A stretch of DNA of 64,000 bases from Sulfurovum xiamenensis (GCF_030347995.1 NZ_JAQIBC010000001.1:186001-250000); one strand, 5' to 3'; positions 29,669 through 37,979 are shown, numbered from the stretch's first letter. A program made the numbers and translations. The notes: generated from the sequence alone by a model not told the origin.

Positions 29669-29744
29669 GACCCTTTCATCTAGTGGCCAAGGATATTACG
29701 TTTTCAACGTAAAAACAGAGGTTCAAATCCTTTAGGGGTCGCCA
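29669..29744 (+). tRNA. tRNA-Glu (TTC)
   Basis: Exact repeat of the Glu copy at 29459, 210 bases later. Confidence 0.95.
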
Positions 29745-29771
29745 ATCTGTCCCAAATAAACATTAAATAGT

Positions 29772-29847
29772 GGTCGCTTAGCTCAGTTGGTAGAGCGCTA
29801 CCCTTACATGGTAGATGTCACAAGTACCAGTCTTGTAGCGACCACCA
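29772..29847 (+). tRNA. tRNA-Val (TAC), variant copy
   Basis: Val with A38T in the anticodon loop (CTTACAT) and a T loop changed from TTCGAGT to TACCAGT, which removes the conserved T-loop motif. Acceptor and CCA intact. Function doubtful. Confidence 0.65.
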
Positions 29848-29903
29848 TGTACATTTAAGTAAGGGTATGTACAAATCATTTCAAACATCTATTTGGTTTA
29901 GGT

Positions 29904-29979
29904 GCGGCGGTAGTTCAGTTGGTAGAGCGCTACCCTTACATGGTAGATGTCACAAGTTCGAGTCTTGTAGCGACCACCA
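29904..29979 (+). tRNA. Chimeric tRNA: Asp 5' end on a tRNA-Val (TAC) body, probably non-functional
   Basis: Starts GCGGCGGTAGTTCAG (tRNA-Asp) and continues as tRNA-Val after the shared CAGTTGGT. The acceptor stem would pair GCGGCGG with AGCGACC, with only the first pair matched. The anticodon loop has A38T, as in the unit at 29772. Spacers before and after are of the Val-to-Asp type. Confidence 0.7.
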
Positions 29980-30035
29980 TGTACATTTAAGTAAGTTTAT
30001 GTACAATTCTTTTCAACCATCTATTTGGTTTAGGT

Positions 30036-30111
30036 GCGGCGGTAGTTCAGTTGGTAGAGCGCTACCCTTACATGGTAGATGTCACAAGTTCGAGTCTTGG
30101 AGCGACCACCA
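30036..30111 (+). tRNA. Chimeric Asp/Val tRNA, second copy, probably non-functional
   Basis: Same Asp 5' end and Val body as the unit 132 bases earlier, with one more change in the 3' T stem (CTTGG for CTTGT). Acceptor stem cannot form. Confidence 0.65.
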
Positions 30112-30167
30112 TGTACATTTAAGTAAGGGTATGTACAAATCATTTCAAACATCTATTTGGTTTAGGT

Positions 30168-30244
30168 GCGGCGGTAGTTCAGGTGGTTAGAATACCTGCC
30201 TGTCACGCAGGGGGTCGCGAGTTCGAGTCTCGTCCGCCGCGCCA
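30168..30244 (+). tRNA. tRNA-Asp (GTC)
   Basis: Last unit. Canonical Asp except one D-loop base (CAGGTGG for CAGTTGG). Acceptor, anticodon and T arms are intact and CCA is encoded. Confidence 0.92.
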
Positions 30245-30551
30245 TTTTCTTCAAATATTCATTTTTAATCTCATAAATTTAAAAAATAATAGCATACACT
30301 TTACAATATATTAAGTAATCAAAAATTTAAACAACAAATGGGAATTATTGATTGACGACAGTTCTTTGCATTTTTTTCTTTTCTGAAGAAGTCTTTCCGA
30401 CGTAAACCGCATCTGCTGACTTTGGGTTCGTTTTCTTGTTTGTTGCATCGACAAAGAAGAAAAGGAATGAAGAGAAACTTACATAATAAAGTATGATTTT
30501 ATAATTGAAGTATTCGTTGCTACTGAAATCATAGCAACGAAAAAAAGAAGA
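30245..30551. other. Intergenic region between the tRNA array and hisD
   Basis: 307 bases without a called gene. The left 100 bases are AT-rich. On the minus strand an open frame ends at TAA 30345-30347 and reads a hydrophobic stretch followed by SADAVYVGKTSSEKKKM, like a small exported protein, but I find no usable start codon, so it may be a decayed gene. A hairpin at 30513-30541 lies next to the hisD stop. Confidence 0.4.
30513..30541 (-). terminator. Hairpin downstream of hisD
   Basis: Perfect 10-bp inverted repeat TTCGTTGCTA / TAGCAACGAA with a 9-base loop, 11 bases past the hisD stop on the minus strand. The following T tract is weak. Confidence 0.55.
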
Positions 30552-31844
30552 TTAATCCCTAAGTCTGATACGCACAGACTCTTCATGCGCCGTTAACCCT
30601 TCTGTATTTGCGATCATGGCACACGCACCACCGATCTCCTGTATCCCTTCTTTACTCATGGAGATAATAGAAGATTTCTTCAAGAAGTGCTCTACACTTA
30701 AAGGTGAATAGAATTTCGCCGTTCCACCTGTAGGTAGTGTGTGGTTTGGTCCTGCCACATAGTCACCTATAGGTTCTGGTGTATTTTCACCCAGGAAGAT
30801 AGCACCTGCATGTTTAATCTTATCCAGTAAACTCATTGGATCATTCGTGATCACTTCCAAGTGCTCAGGTGCGATCTCATTCATCAGTTCGATCGCTTCA
30901 TCCATATCTTGGGTCACAATGATTGCACCTCTCTCCTCGATGGACTTTCTGGCTATCTCTTCACGTGAAAGGGTCTCAAGGAACTCTTCTACTTTATCAC
31001 TGACCCTATTCGCAAGTTCTCCATCAGTAGTAATGAGGATAGAACTTGCCATTTCATCATGTTCTGCCTGTGAAAGAAGATCAATAGCAATATAGTCTTC
31101 TCTTGCACTCTCATCTGCAAGTATCCCTATCTCAGATGGTCCTGCAATCATATCTATGTTCACTTCACCGTAAACCAGTTTTTTTGCTGTAGCCACGAAA
31201 ATATTTCCAGGACCGGTAATGACATCCACTTTGGGAATGGTCTCAGTTCCATACGCCATTGCACCGATCGCAGAAGCACCACCTACTTTAAAGACTTTAG
31301 TCACTTTACAAAGGTGACAAGCTGCCAGTAACAGTTCATTGATCTCATCATCCGGTGTAGGCGTACATACCACTATCTCATTCACACCTGCAACTTGTGC
31401 GGGGATCACATTCATCAATAGTGAACTTGGATAAGCTGCTTTTCCACCAGGGATGTAAAGTCCTGCTCTATCTACAGCAGTGACCTTTTGTCCCAAAATC
31501 GTTCCATTGGCCTCTTTGTCCATCCATGTTTTTGGCATCAGTTTCTGGTGATAGCTTTCTATACGGTCATACGCAAGGTGCAGTGCATCACGAAGGTCAG
31601 GATCAATCGCATCATAGGCTTTTGCCATCTCTTCTGTAGAAACCAAAAGTGCCTCATCATTTGCCGGTTCCCATCTGTCAAACTTCGCTATCTGACTTTT
31701 AACGGCACTATTTCCTTGGGTCTGTATCTCTTTCAGTAACCCGGCTACGATGCTTGTCACACCCTCAATGTCCATTTTACCACGCTGAAGTAATTCATCA
31801 AAATTTGCATCAAATGTATCGTCACTACTGTAAAATATTTTCAC
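30552..31844 (-). CDS. hisD: Histidinol dehydrogenase
   Basis: 430-residue zinc enzyme for the last two steps of histidine synthesis. Motifs: VDRAGLYIPGGKAAYPSSLLMN, GGASAIGAMAYGTETIPKVD, VITGPGNIFVATAKKLV, the zinc/catalytic LLSQAEHDEMASS and GPNHTLPTGGTAKFYSPLSV. Length typical. It overlaps the upstream PLP-enzyme gene by 4 bases and ends a probable operon that starts with the parvulin genes. Confidence 0.96.
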   Translation of the reverse strand: MKIFYSSDDTFDANFDELLQRGKMDIEGVTSIVAGLLKEIQTQGNSAVKSQIAKFDRWEPANDEALLVSTEEMAKAYDAIDPDLRDALHLAYDRIESYHQKLMPKTWMDKEANGTILGQKVTAVDRAGLYIPGGKAAYPSSLLMNVIPAQVAGVNEIVVCTPTPDDEINELLLAACHLCKVTKVFKVGGASAIGAMAYGTETIPKVDVITGPGNIFVATAKKLVYGEVNIDMIAGPSEIGILADESAREDYIAIDLLSQAEHDEMASSILITTDGELANRVSDKVEEFLETLSREEIARKSIEERGAIIVTQDMDEAIELMNEIAPEHLEVITNDPMSLLDKIKHAGAIFLGENTPEPIGDYVAGPNHTLPTGGTAKFYSPLSVEHFLKKSSIISMSKEGIQEIGGACAMIANTEGLTAHEESVRIRLRD

Positions 31845-32725
31845 AATATATCCTTATCTATATCTTTATATTTTCGTTCATATCTCGGGAGCATACTCTC
31901 ATTGCCTAACACACCACCTTGATGGATGTAGAGTGTAGGGAGAGAAAAGACCTCAGGATATGCAAGTAAAACTCTCCATCCCAAGGGGTCATAAAGGAGG
32001 TCGAACTCCACTCCCGTTTGTTGCTGTAATTTTAGCCAAATTTTATAGTTTTCTTTATAAAGTTTAGCAAAATGGTGCTTTTTCTCCAAACTCAATATCA
32101 CAGGATGAAGATTTTCATCCTTTTCCAACGCTAAAAACTGTTCTTTGAGATAATGCTCATCTCCAACACATGCGGTTGTATATACTTTGTGTGAAGGAAG
32201 ATATTTTTGTAAAAAAAGTGCTGTTGTACCGGTACCGGAAGGCAAAAATATATTTAATGGTGTCACATCATTATCTTCTTGCCATGATATGATCTCTTCA
32301 GCCAATGCCTGTAGTCCAAATTCTGCCTCTTTTTGCCGTCCACCTTCTTCTATAAAAAGAACACTCTCAGGATAGTTGGAAGAAATATTCTCTTTTCTGA
32401 TGATACTCATGCCATTCTCCAGTGCAGCCTTGTAATTCCCATGAGGGTGCTCTTTCAAATAGTCAGCAATATGGTCTACTGCATACTCAAACTCCCATCC
32501 TTTCATCTTTGCCAATACAGAGAGTGAATACATGGCATTGGACTGTGCAGAGCCATAAGAGACAAGTTTAGTTACATTAGGAAAATCATTTTGAAGAAAA
32601 TAGTAAAATTTTCGTGCTTTATTGCCGGAAAAATCAGCGTCTATCAGATCATCCCGTTTCAGATAAAAATGATGATTATCAAAAGTGATTGATTGGATCG
32701 GAGAGGGAAAATGTAAGGTTTTCAT
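31841..32725 (-). CDS. PLP-dependent D-cysteine desulfhydrase / ACC deaminase-like enzyme
   Basis: 294-residue fold-type II PLP enzyme. The lysine motif is in ADFSGNKARKFYYFL (Lys of SGNKxRK), substrate region YGSAQSNAMYSLSVLA, and the phosphate-binding loop LPSGTGTTALFLQKYL. These fit the ACC deaminase/D-cysteine desulfhydrase group; the true substrate cannot be told from sequence. It is shorter than most members (about 330). Between fba and hisD on the minus strand. Confidence 0.8.
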   Translation of the reverse strand: MKTLHFPSPIQSITFDNHHFYLKRDDLIDADFSGNKARKFYYFLQNDFPNVTKLVSYGSAQSNAMYSLSVLAKMKGWEFEYAVDHIADYLKEHPHGNYKAALENGMSIIRKENISSNYPESVLFIEEGGRQKEAEFGLQALAEEIISWQEDNDVTPLNIFLPSGTGTTALFLQKYLPSHKVYTTACVGDEHYLKEQFLALEKDENLHPVILSLEKKHHFAKLYKENYKIWLKLQQQTGVEFDLLYDPLGWRVLLAYPEVFSLPTLYIHQGGVLGNESMLPRYERKYKDIDKDIL

Positions 32726-32733
32726 TTCTAAAT

Positions 32734-32753
32734 TCCCGGGTAGATCCCCGGGA
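32734..32753 (-). terminator. Hairpin between fba and the PLP-enzyme gene
   Basis: TCCCGGG / CCCGGGA with a 6-base loop, 15 bases past the fba stop on the minus strand, without a clear T tract. It may attenuate rather than stop transcription into the next gene. Confidence 0.5.
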
Positions 32754-32767
32754 TAATGAACATTATG

Positions 32768-33841
32768 TTAGTTTCTATTTAAACAGTTAAGGTCATCAAA
32801 TGCTCTCTCAAGTCTTACAACTGTTGACTCTTCAGCAGCACGTAACCATTTTCTTGGATCATAATACTTTTTGTTTGGCTTATCTTCACCTTCCGGGTTA
32901 CCGATCTGTCCTTGCAAGTAATCATGATATTTAGCAACATAATTACGTACACCATCCCAGAATGACCACTGAGTATCTGTATCGATGTTCATTTTAACCA
33001 CACCATAACCTATCGCTTCTCTGATGTCCGAGAGTTCAGAACCTGAACCACCATGGAAGACAAAATTGACAGGTTTTTTAGCGGTATTGTACTTCTCTTC
33101 GATATACGTTTGAGAATTATCAAGGATCTTTGGTGTAAGTGAAACATTCCCCGGTTTATACACCCCGTGCACATTTCCAAATGAAGCAGCGATCGTGAAC
33201 TTGTCAGAGATCTTTGAGAGCTCTTCATACGCATACGCTACCTCTTCAGGCTGTGTATAGAGCAATGCATTATCGATATGGGTATTATCAACCCCATCTT
33301 CTTCTCCACCTGTGACACCAAGCTCTATCTCAAGTGTCATACCTATCTTTGACATACGCTCCAAATAGGCTTTACATGTAGCGATATTCTCTTCTATAGG
33401 CTCTTCTGAAAGATCTAACATATGAGAAGAAAAAAGAGGGACACCATGTACTTTGTAATGTGCTTCACTTGCATCCAACAATGCATCTATCCAAGGCAGA
33501 AATGATCTTGCTGCATGGTCCGTGTGAAGCACAACAGGTATACCATAGGCTTTGGCTACTGTATGTACATGCTGCGCACCTGAGATACACCCTAATATCG
33601 CTGCCTCTTCTGAAGGCAATCCTTTACCTGCATAGTATGCACCACCGCCATTTGAAAACTGGATGATCACAGGAGAATTAACTTTTTTAGCAGCTTCGAG
33701 TACAGCATTCACTGAAGGGGTACTCACCACATTCACCGCAGGTAAGGCAAACCCGTTCTCTTTTGCAATTTTAAATAATGTTTGGAGATCATTCCCTGTC
33801 ACTACACCCGCTGGCACTACATCTAGAACTTTTGTAGACAT
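32768..33841 (-). CDS. fba: Fructose-bisphosphate aldolase, class II
   Basis: 357-residue zinc-dependent aldolase of the longer class IIA type. Zinc and substrate motifs: VVLHTDHAARSFLPWID, SHMLDLSEEPIEENI, FGNVHGVYKPGNVSL and FVFHGGSGSELSDIREA; NMNIDTDTQW-like YGVVKMNIDTDTQWSF near the C-terminus. It works in gluconeogenesis, expected in an autotroph. Confidence 0.96.
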   Translation of the reverse strand: MSTKVLDVVPAGVVTGNDLQTLFKIAKENGFALPAVNVVSTPSVNAVLEAAKKVNSPVIIQFSNGGGAYYAGKGLPSEEAAILGCISGAQHVHTVAKAYGIPVVLHTDHAARSFLPWIDALLDASEAHYKVHGVPLFSSHMLDLSEEPIEENIATCKAYLERMSKIGMTLEIELGVTGGEEDGVDNTHIDNALLYTQPEEVAYAYEELSKISDKFTIAASFGNVHGVYKPGNVSLTPKILDNSQTYIEEKYNTAKKPVNFVFHGGSGSELSDIREAIGYGVVKMNIDTDTQWSFWDGVRNYVAKYHDYLQGQIGNPEGEDKPNKKYYDPRKWLRAAEESTVVRLERAFDDLNCLNRN

Positions 33842-33863
33842 TTACAATTTCCTTTTTATGCAA

Positions 33864-34349
33864 TTATTTTATTTTAATGTTTGCATTTTTCATGAGTTGA
33901 GTCACAACTTTTTCTTGTGCAAGTTGCATCTTGATGTTATTTTTCACTGCATCAAATGGTGGTATTGTTTGGGTACTTTTTGCATCTTCGGCTGCTTTTT
34001 TCATCTTATTATATGCATCTTCTGCTTCTTTGTCAGTCACTTCGGTTGTTGCCATTTTTTTCTGCATCCAGAAACCTGCAAGTGCCGCTTCTTTTTCTTT
34101 ATCGCTTAAAGATTTTTTTGATTCTGCCGCTACCAGTTTAGCCGGTGCCATCATTTCAATCAGTTGTTTTTTCTCAGCCGCTGTAAGTTTTTCCCAAGTC
34201 TTCTGACCTTTGGTAAGTGTATTAAGTGCACTGTTTGCTTCTTCAACAGTAATGGTTATACCATTCACTGTACCCGCAGCGGTTGCAGCTACTGCATGAT
34301 GTGTTGTGAATGCCAGCGTAAGACCTAATAGTATAAGAGTTTTTTTCAT
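33864..34349 (-). CDS. SurA/PEB4-like periplasmic protein without parvulin domain
   Basis: 161-residue exported protein: signal peptide (LILLGLTLAFTTHHAVA), then a SurA N-terminal-type helical region (GTVNGITITVEEANSAL, SLSDKEKEAALAGFWMQKKM, TQTIPPFDAVKNNIKMQL). The parvulin module found in the third gene of this tandem set is missing. It could be a holdase chaperone or a periplasmic adaptor. Paralogous to the next two genes upstream; 22 bases before fba. Confidence 0.75.
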   Translation of the reverse strand: MKKTLILLGLTLAFTTHHAVAATAAGTVNGITITVEEANSALNTLTKGQKTWEKLTAAEKKQLIEMMAPAKLVAAESKKSLSDKEKEAALAGFWMQKKMATTEVTDKEAEDAYNKMKKAAEDAKSTQTIPPFDAVKNNIKMQLAQEKVVTQLMKNANIKIK

Positions 34350-34421
34350 TCTCTATTTCCTTTTGTATAATGTTGTGTGTATTCTACCTAATATTTACCA
34401 ATTACTCATTAATAAACGTTC

Positions 34422-35027
34422 TTACAATACTTCTATCTTTGCATCTTTGATAAGTTTATCGACCAAGGTCTTCTCAATAATTTGGATTTTAAGTTTATCC
34501 TTAATGCTTTCAAATGGTGGGATATTTTGGGTAGTATTATTCTCTTCGGCTTGTTGTTTTAACTGATTATACACTGTCAAAGCCTGTTCATCCGTGACAT
34601 TGATCTTACGTGCTTCTTTTTGCATCCATGCACGTGTATAGACTGCCTGTTTCTCTTCTTCAGACAGCTCTTTTTGTGCAGCATCCAGTACCATCATAGG
34701 AAGCGCCAGTTCCTGAATGAGTCTTGAACGTTGTTCCGGTGGCAAATGGTCAAAGTTGGTTACCTTACCCTGTGTACGCTGATCAAGATAACTGTCTGCT
34801 TCTTTTTTTATGATCTTATGCCCATTGACCGTAGCGATCACTGCTTTAGAAGATCGTGTTTTTGGCTGTTTTGGCTTTGCATCCAGGTTTATATTACCCA
34901 GATCCACCATACCTGATGTCTCTTTCGTCTTTAACATATCTGTTAAACTGTTTTTTAAATCATCTGCAGAGACTGAAGTCATCATTAAACTAAACGATAC
35001 TCCTACCCCCATAAAAATTTTTGTCAT
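34422..35027 (-). CDS. SurA/PEB4-like periplasmic protein without parvulin domain
   Basis: 201-residue exported protein with a signal peptide (residues 1-21) and an extra Pro/Lys-rich linker before the SurA-like part (IATVNGHKIIKKEADSYL, ELSEEEKQAVYTRAWMQKEA, TQNIPPFESIKDKLKIQI). The shared TVNG, LS-EK, MQK and TQ-IPPF positions show it is a paralogue of the 161-residue neighbour. No parvulin domain. Confidence 0.75.
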   Translation of the reverse strand: MTKIFMGVGVSFSLMMTSVSADDLKNSLTDMLKTKETSGMVDLGNINLDAKPKQPKTRSSKAVIATVNGHKIIKKEADSYLDQRTQGKVTNFDHLPPEQRSRLIQELALPMMVLDAAQKELSEEEKQAVYTRAWMQKEARKINVTDEQALTVYNQLKQQAEENNTTQNIPPFESIKDKLKIQIIEKTLVDKLIKDAKIEVL

Positions 35028-35055
35028 ACTCTTTTCCCTATTTTAATGGCTAAAA

Positions 35056-35901
35056 TTACTTAGTTGCATTTACCTCTTCTGTCATATCAACAATTTTGGC
35101 TTTACTTTTAAGTTCTTTTGCAACTTCTTTAATTTTAACAGTAAACTGCTGTTGCTTTAGTAAAGTAATGATATTATTTTTAACTTTCTCATAAGAGGCG
35201 GGTTTTGCTTCCGTTTTTGTTTCAAGGTAGATCACGTGATAACCAAACTGTGTTTTAACAGGTTTTGTCGTTATTTGACCTTTATCAAGTGCCCACACTG
35301 CTTTTGAAAACTCTGGAACCATCTGACCTTGGGTAAATGTACCAAGATCTCCACCATTAGGTGCAGAAGGTCCTGTAGATTTCGCTTTAGCCAACTCGAT
35401 AAACTTGGCTTTGAGTGCTTCACCTTTCAGTGACTTTAATGTATCAATAATATCTTGTGCATCTTTTTCATTTTCAAGTAAGATATGTCTTGCATGCATC
35501 GAAGCTTTTTCCATAAATTTGTCGGTATTTTTATCATAAAATGCTTTTGCTTCACTCTCACTTACGATGGCATTATCCAACTGTTCTTTCATCCACATGT
35601 TTACCATAAGTTCATCTCTTATCTTTTCCATGTTTCTTTTAAATTCAGGTTTTTTATCTATACCCTCTTGTGCTGCAAGTTCTGTAAAAAGGACCTTTTC
35701 TACTAGTCTCTCTGTAACCATTTTTTTCTCAGCTGGTGGAAGTTCCATGAAATTTGCCTGAGGTGCAGAGGCAGCTACAAATGCTTGTGCATCCTGCTTA
35801 GTGATATTTTTACCATTGACTGTTACAAGTATATCTGACGCCACTACTGATGTTGCCATGACAGCGACAGCAAGAAGTGAAGTTTTTGCTAGTTTTAACA
35901 T
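35056..35901 (-). CDS. Parvulin-type peptidyl-prolyl isomerase (PEB4/Cbf2-like)
   Basis: 281-residue periplasmic foldase. Signal peptide at 1-21, SurA-like N-domain (VTVNGKNITKQDAQAFVA), then a parvulin PPIase domain at about 130-235 (ASMHARHILLENEKDAQDI, PNGGDLGTFTQGQMVPEFSK, KTQFGYHVIYLETK), and a helical C-terminus. In Campylobacter PEB4 is an outer-membrane protein chaperone. First gene of the probable six-gene operon with the two paralogues, fba, the PLP enzyme and hisD. Confidence 0.93.
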   Translation of the reverse strand: MLKLAKTSLLAVAVMATSVVASDILVTVNGKNITKQDAQAFVAASAPQANFMELPPAEKKMVTERLVEKVLFTELAAQEGIDKKPEFKRNMEKIRDELMVNMWMKEQLDNAIVSESEAKAFYDKNTDKFMEKASMHARHILLENEKDAQDIIDTLKSLKGEALKAKFIELAKAKSTGPSAPNGGDLGTFTQGQMVPEFSKAVWALDKGQITTKPVKTQFGYHVIYLETKTEAKPASYEKVKNNIITLLKQQQFTVKIKEVAKELKSKAKIVDMTEEVNATK

Positions 35902-36016
35902 ATTGAATTATCCTTAATGACTTAAATTTACCCAAGAAGTATAACCCTCTTGGGTAAATCATTTATTAATGTGTTACTATTCTAATTACTATTTTATTAG
36001 AAGAAGGCAAATCAGT

Positions 36017-36667
36017 ATGGCAAAAGTCAAAAAAGCAACCAAAAAAGAGATAGAAGAGATAAAAAGTATCTTTCTTGAACACTATCCTGATTCTGTCACT
36101 GAATTAGAGTATCGTAATCTTTATGAACTGCTCATTGCAGTCATGCTCTCTGCGCAGTGTACAGATAAACGTGTCAATATCATCACCCCTGCTCTTTTTG
36201 AAGCCTATCCTGACCCAGTCTCTCTTGCCAATGCTGATCTGGATGAAGTCAAATCATACATCAATACCTGTTCATTTTTCAACAACAAAGCCAAAAACCT
36301 TATCAAAATGGCACAGAGCGTCGTCGAAAACTATGGGAATGAAGTACCACTCGAACGTGATGAACTGGTCAAACTTGCAGGTGTAGGTCAAAAAACAGCC
36401 AATGTCGTCATGATAGAGTACACAGGAGCCAATCTCATGGCTGTAGATACCCATGTGTTCAGGGTTGCACACCGTTTAGGACTCTCTGATGCCAAAACCG
36501 CTGTAAAGTGTGAAGAAGAGTTAAGTAAGAAGTTTAAAACTGACCTACACCTGCTCCATCAGGCCATGGTACTCTTTGGACGTTACAGATGTAAAGCGGT
36601 CAAACCTGAGTGTGAAGGATGCTTTATGGAGGCCCATTGCAAAACGAAACAAACCTTTAAAGTGTAA
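36017..36667 (+). CDS. nth: Endonuclease III
   Basis: 216-residue base-excision DNA glycosylase/AP lyase. HhH motif with catalytic Lys LAGVGQKTANVVMIEY, catalytic Asp in VDTHVFRVAHRLGL, and a C-terminal [4Fe-4S] ligand set CX6CX2CX5C (CKAVKPECEGCFMEAHC). Start at ATG 36017 is chosen over an in-frame upstream ATG because AGAAGG lies just before it and the family starts there. Confidence 0.96.
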   Translation: MAKVKKATKKEIEEIKSIFLEHYPDSVTELEYRNLYELLIAVMLSAQCTDKRVNIITPALFEAYPDPVSLANADLDEVKSYINTCSFFNNKAKNLIKMAQSVVENYGNEVPLERDELVKLAGVGQKTANVVMIEYTGANLMAVDTHVFRVAHRLGLSDAKTAVKCEEELSKKFKTDLHLLHQAMVLFGRYRCKAVKPECEGCFMEAHCKTKQTFKV

Positions 36668-36686
36668 GAATTCTCTTAGTCATTAT

Positions 36687-37979
36687 TCAATCCCTTTTCT
36701 GTTCTTCACTCACTGATCTTATGATCTGTTTCACTACCTTAAACGTACGCTCTACAGATTCTAGATTCACCATCTCTCTGGTAGAATGAGGGTAACGGAT
36801 CGTTGGCCCGATGGAGGCAAACTTCATGTCAGGGTATTTCTCTGCGATAACGCCGCATTCAAGTCCTGCATGTATCGCCATCATCTTTGTTTTACCGAAC
36901 ACGGATTGCACTTCTTGGCTTACAAGATTGGTAAAATCACTGATATCCGGTTTCCACGCAGGGTATTTATCTTCAAGTTTTACGTGGAAACCGTAAGTGT
37001 TAAAGAACGCCAATGTTTCTTGTGAAATATCTTCCAGCTTCACCGCATCCATGGCACGTGCACTGGTTTCCACAAGAAGTCCCCCTTTCTCATCAGCAGT
37101 GATAATCGCCAGGTTGATACTGACGTCAGGAATGCCCAGCTCCTCATTCTGTGCATGTACGCCGTGCTTGAATCGATGTATCATCTCTATAGTTTTTTCA
37201 CCCTCACTCAACACTTTCGGTCTCTCAGTCAGTTCACGTACCTTGACCAACGCTATGTTCTCCAACTTCGATGCACTACGTACAATGGCCACTGCATTGG
37301 CTGGAATAGAATTTCGGCGTTCCCCAGCATAGATACTTGCCAACTGTGTGACCTGATGCTCATGTAAATACTCACCCAACACTTTGATTGCCGAAGGGAT
37401 CCCTTTATCGATATCTACACCTGAGTGTCCACCGACCAGTCCTTTGACCGCCACTTCATAACAGTACCCGCTTCCATCCACATAGTTGTCTTGTTTTGAG
37501 GCTGTAATATCCACACCGCCTGCACACCCTATATACACTTCTGCTTCATCTTCACTGTCCAGATTTAGCATGTATGGGCTCTTCAGATCAAAGGCAACTT
37601 CATTTGCTCCTATGAGCCCCACCTCTTCATCTGCAGTCAACAGAAACTCCAACTCTTGGCCTTCATCCATAAGCTGCATCATCATCGCTATGGCCATACC
37701 ATTATCTGCACCTAGTGAAGCCCCTTTGGCTTTCATCCAGCCATCCTCTATATAGGTTTCTAGAACAGGAGCCTTACCCATACAGACCATGTCATAATGT
37801 GCCTGAAGACAGAGTGTCGGTCTGCCTTTTGAGAGGTAAATGTTTTTAACATCATCAACTTCAACTTCATATCCTCTTTCTTCAGCAAACGCAACTAAAA
37901 ATTCCAATAACCTATCTGCTATTTTACTGCAGTGCGGGATCTGTGTGAGGGTTTGAAAGTGCTCGATAATGGATGACAT
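36687..37979 (-). CDS. pepD: Cytosolic non-specific dipeptidase (beta-Ala-His dipeptidase, M20 family)
   Basis: About 430-residue zinc aminoacyl-dipeptidase. Metal-binding region LCLQAHYDMVCMGKA and ASLGADNGMAIAMMMQLMD, then LTADEEVGLIGANEV with the catalytic Glu pair, and GGHSGVDIDKGIPSAIK. Start ATG 37979 is preferred to TTG 37997 because the latter has no Shine-Dalgarno and overlaps a TACTATAAT promoter-like sequence. Convergent with nth. Confidence 0.93.
   Translation of the reverse strand: MSSIIEHFQTLTQIPHCSKIADRLLEFLVAFAEERGYEVEVDDVKNIYLSKGRPTLCLQAHYDMVCMGKAPVLETYIEDGWMKAKGASLGADNGMAIAMMMQLMDEGQELEFLLTADEEVGLIGANEVAFDLKSPYMLNLDSEDEAEVYIGCAGGVDITASKQDNYVDGSGYCYEVAVKGLVGGHSGVDIDKGIPSAIKVLGEYLHEHQVTQLASIYAGERRNSIPANAVAIVRSASKLENIALVKVRELTERPKVLSEGEKTIEMIHRFKHGVHAQNEELGIPDVSINLAIITADEKGGLLVETSARAMDAVKLEDISQETLAFFNTYGFHVKLEDKYPAWKPDISDFTNLVSQEVQSVFGKTKMMAIHAGLECGVIAEKYPDMKFASIGPTIRYPHSTREMVNLESVERTFKVVKQIIRSVSEEQKRD

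Larger units (their letters stand above)
28351..30244 (+). repeat. Tandem tRNA array with 91/182-, 210- and 132-bp periodicities
   Basis: Nineteen tRNA-like units in 1.9 kb. Lys units start at 28351, 28533, 28715, 28806 (Val 5' end), 28897 (Val 5' end), 29079 and 29261, i.e. steps of 182, 182, 91, 91, 182, 182; the next unit (Val) is 91 further. Val-Glu units repeat at 29352 and 29562 (210-bp, identical by eye), with a third Val at 29772. Asp/Val chimeras repeat at 29904 and 30036, with Asp at 30168 (132-bp steps). Spacers are the same for each ordered pair of tRNAs, which shows duplication of cassettes rather than independent genes. Confidence 0.9.

Noticed and set aside
29867-30190. 107-codon plus-strand frame with repeated RCGGSSVGRALPLHGRCHKF-type sequence
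   Set aside because: It is a translation of the tRNA repeats; such peptides are a known annotation artefact.
28351-30244. CRISPR array
   Set aside because: The regular repeats are tRNA genes with conserved cloverleaf features, not short repeats with unique spacers, and no cas gene is present.
28351-30244. Mobile element integrated at the tRNA cluster
   Set aside because: No integrase, transposase or terminal repeats next to the array; flanking genes pncC and hisD are chromosomal.
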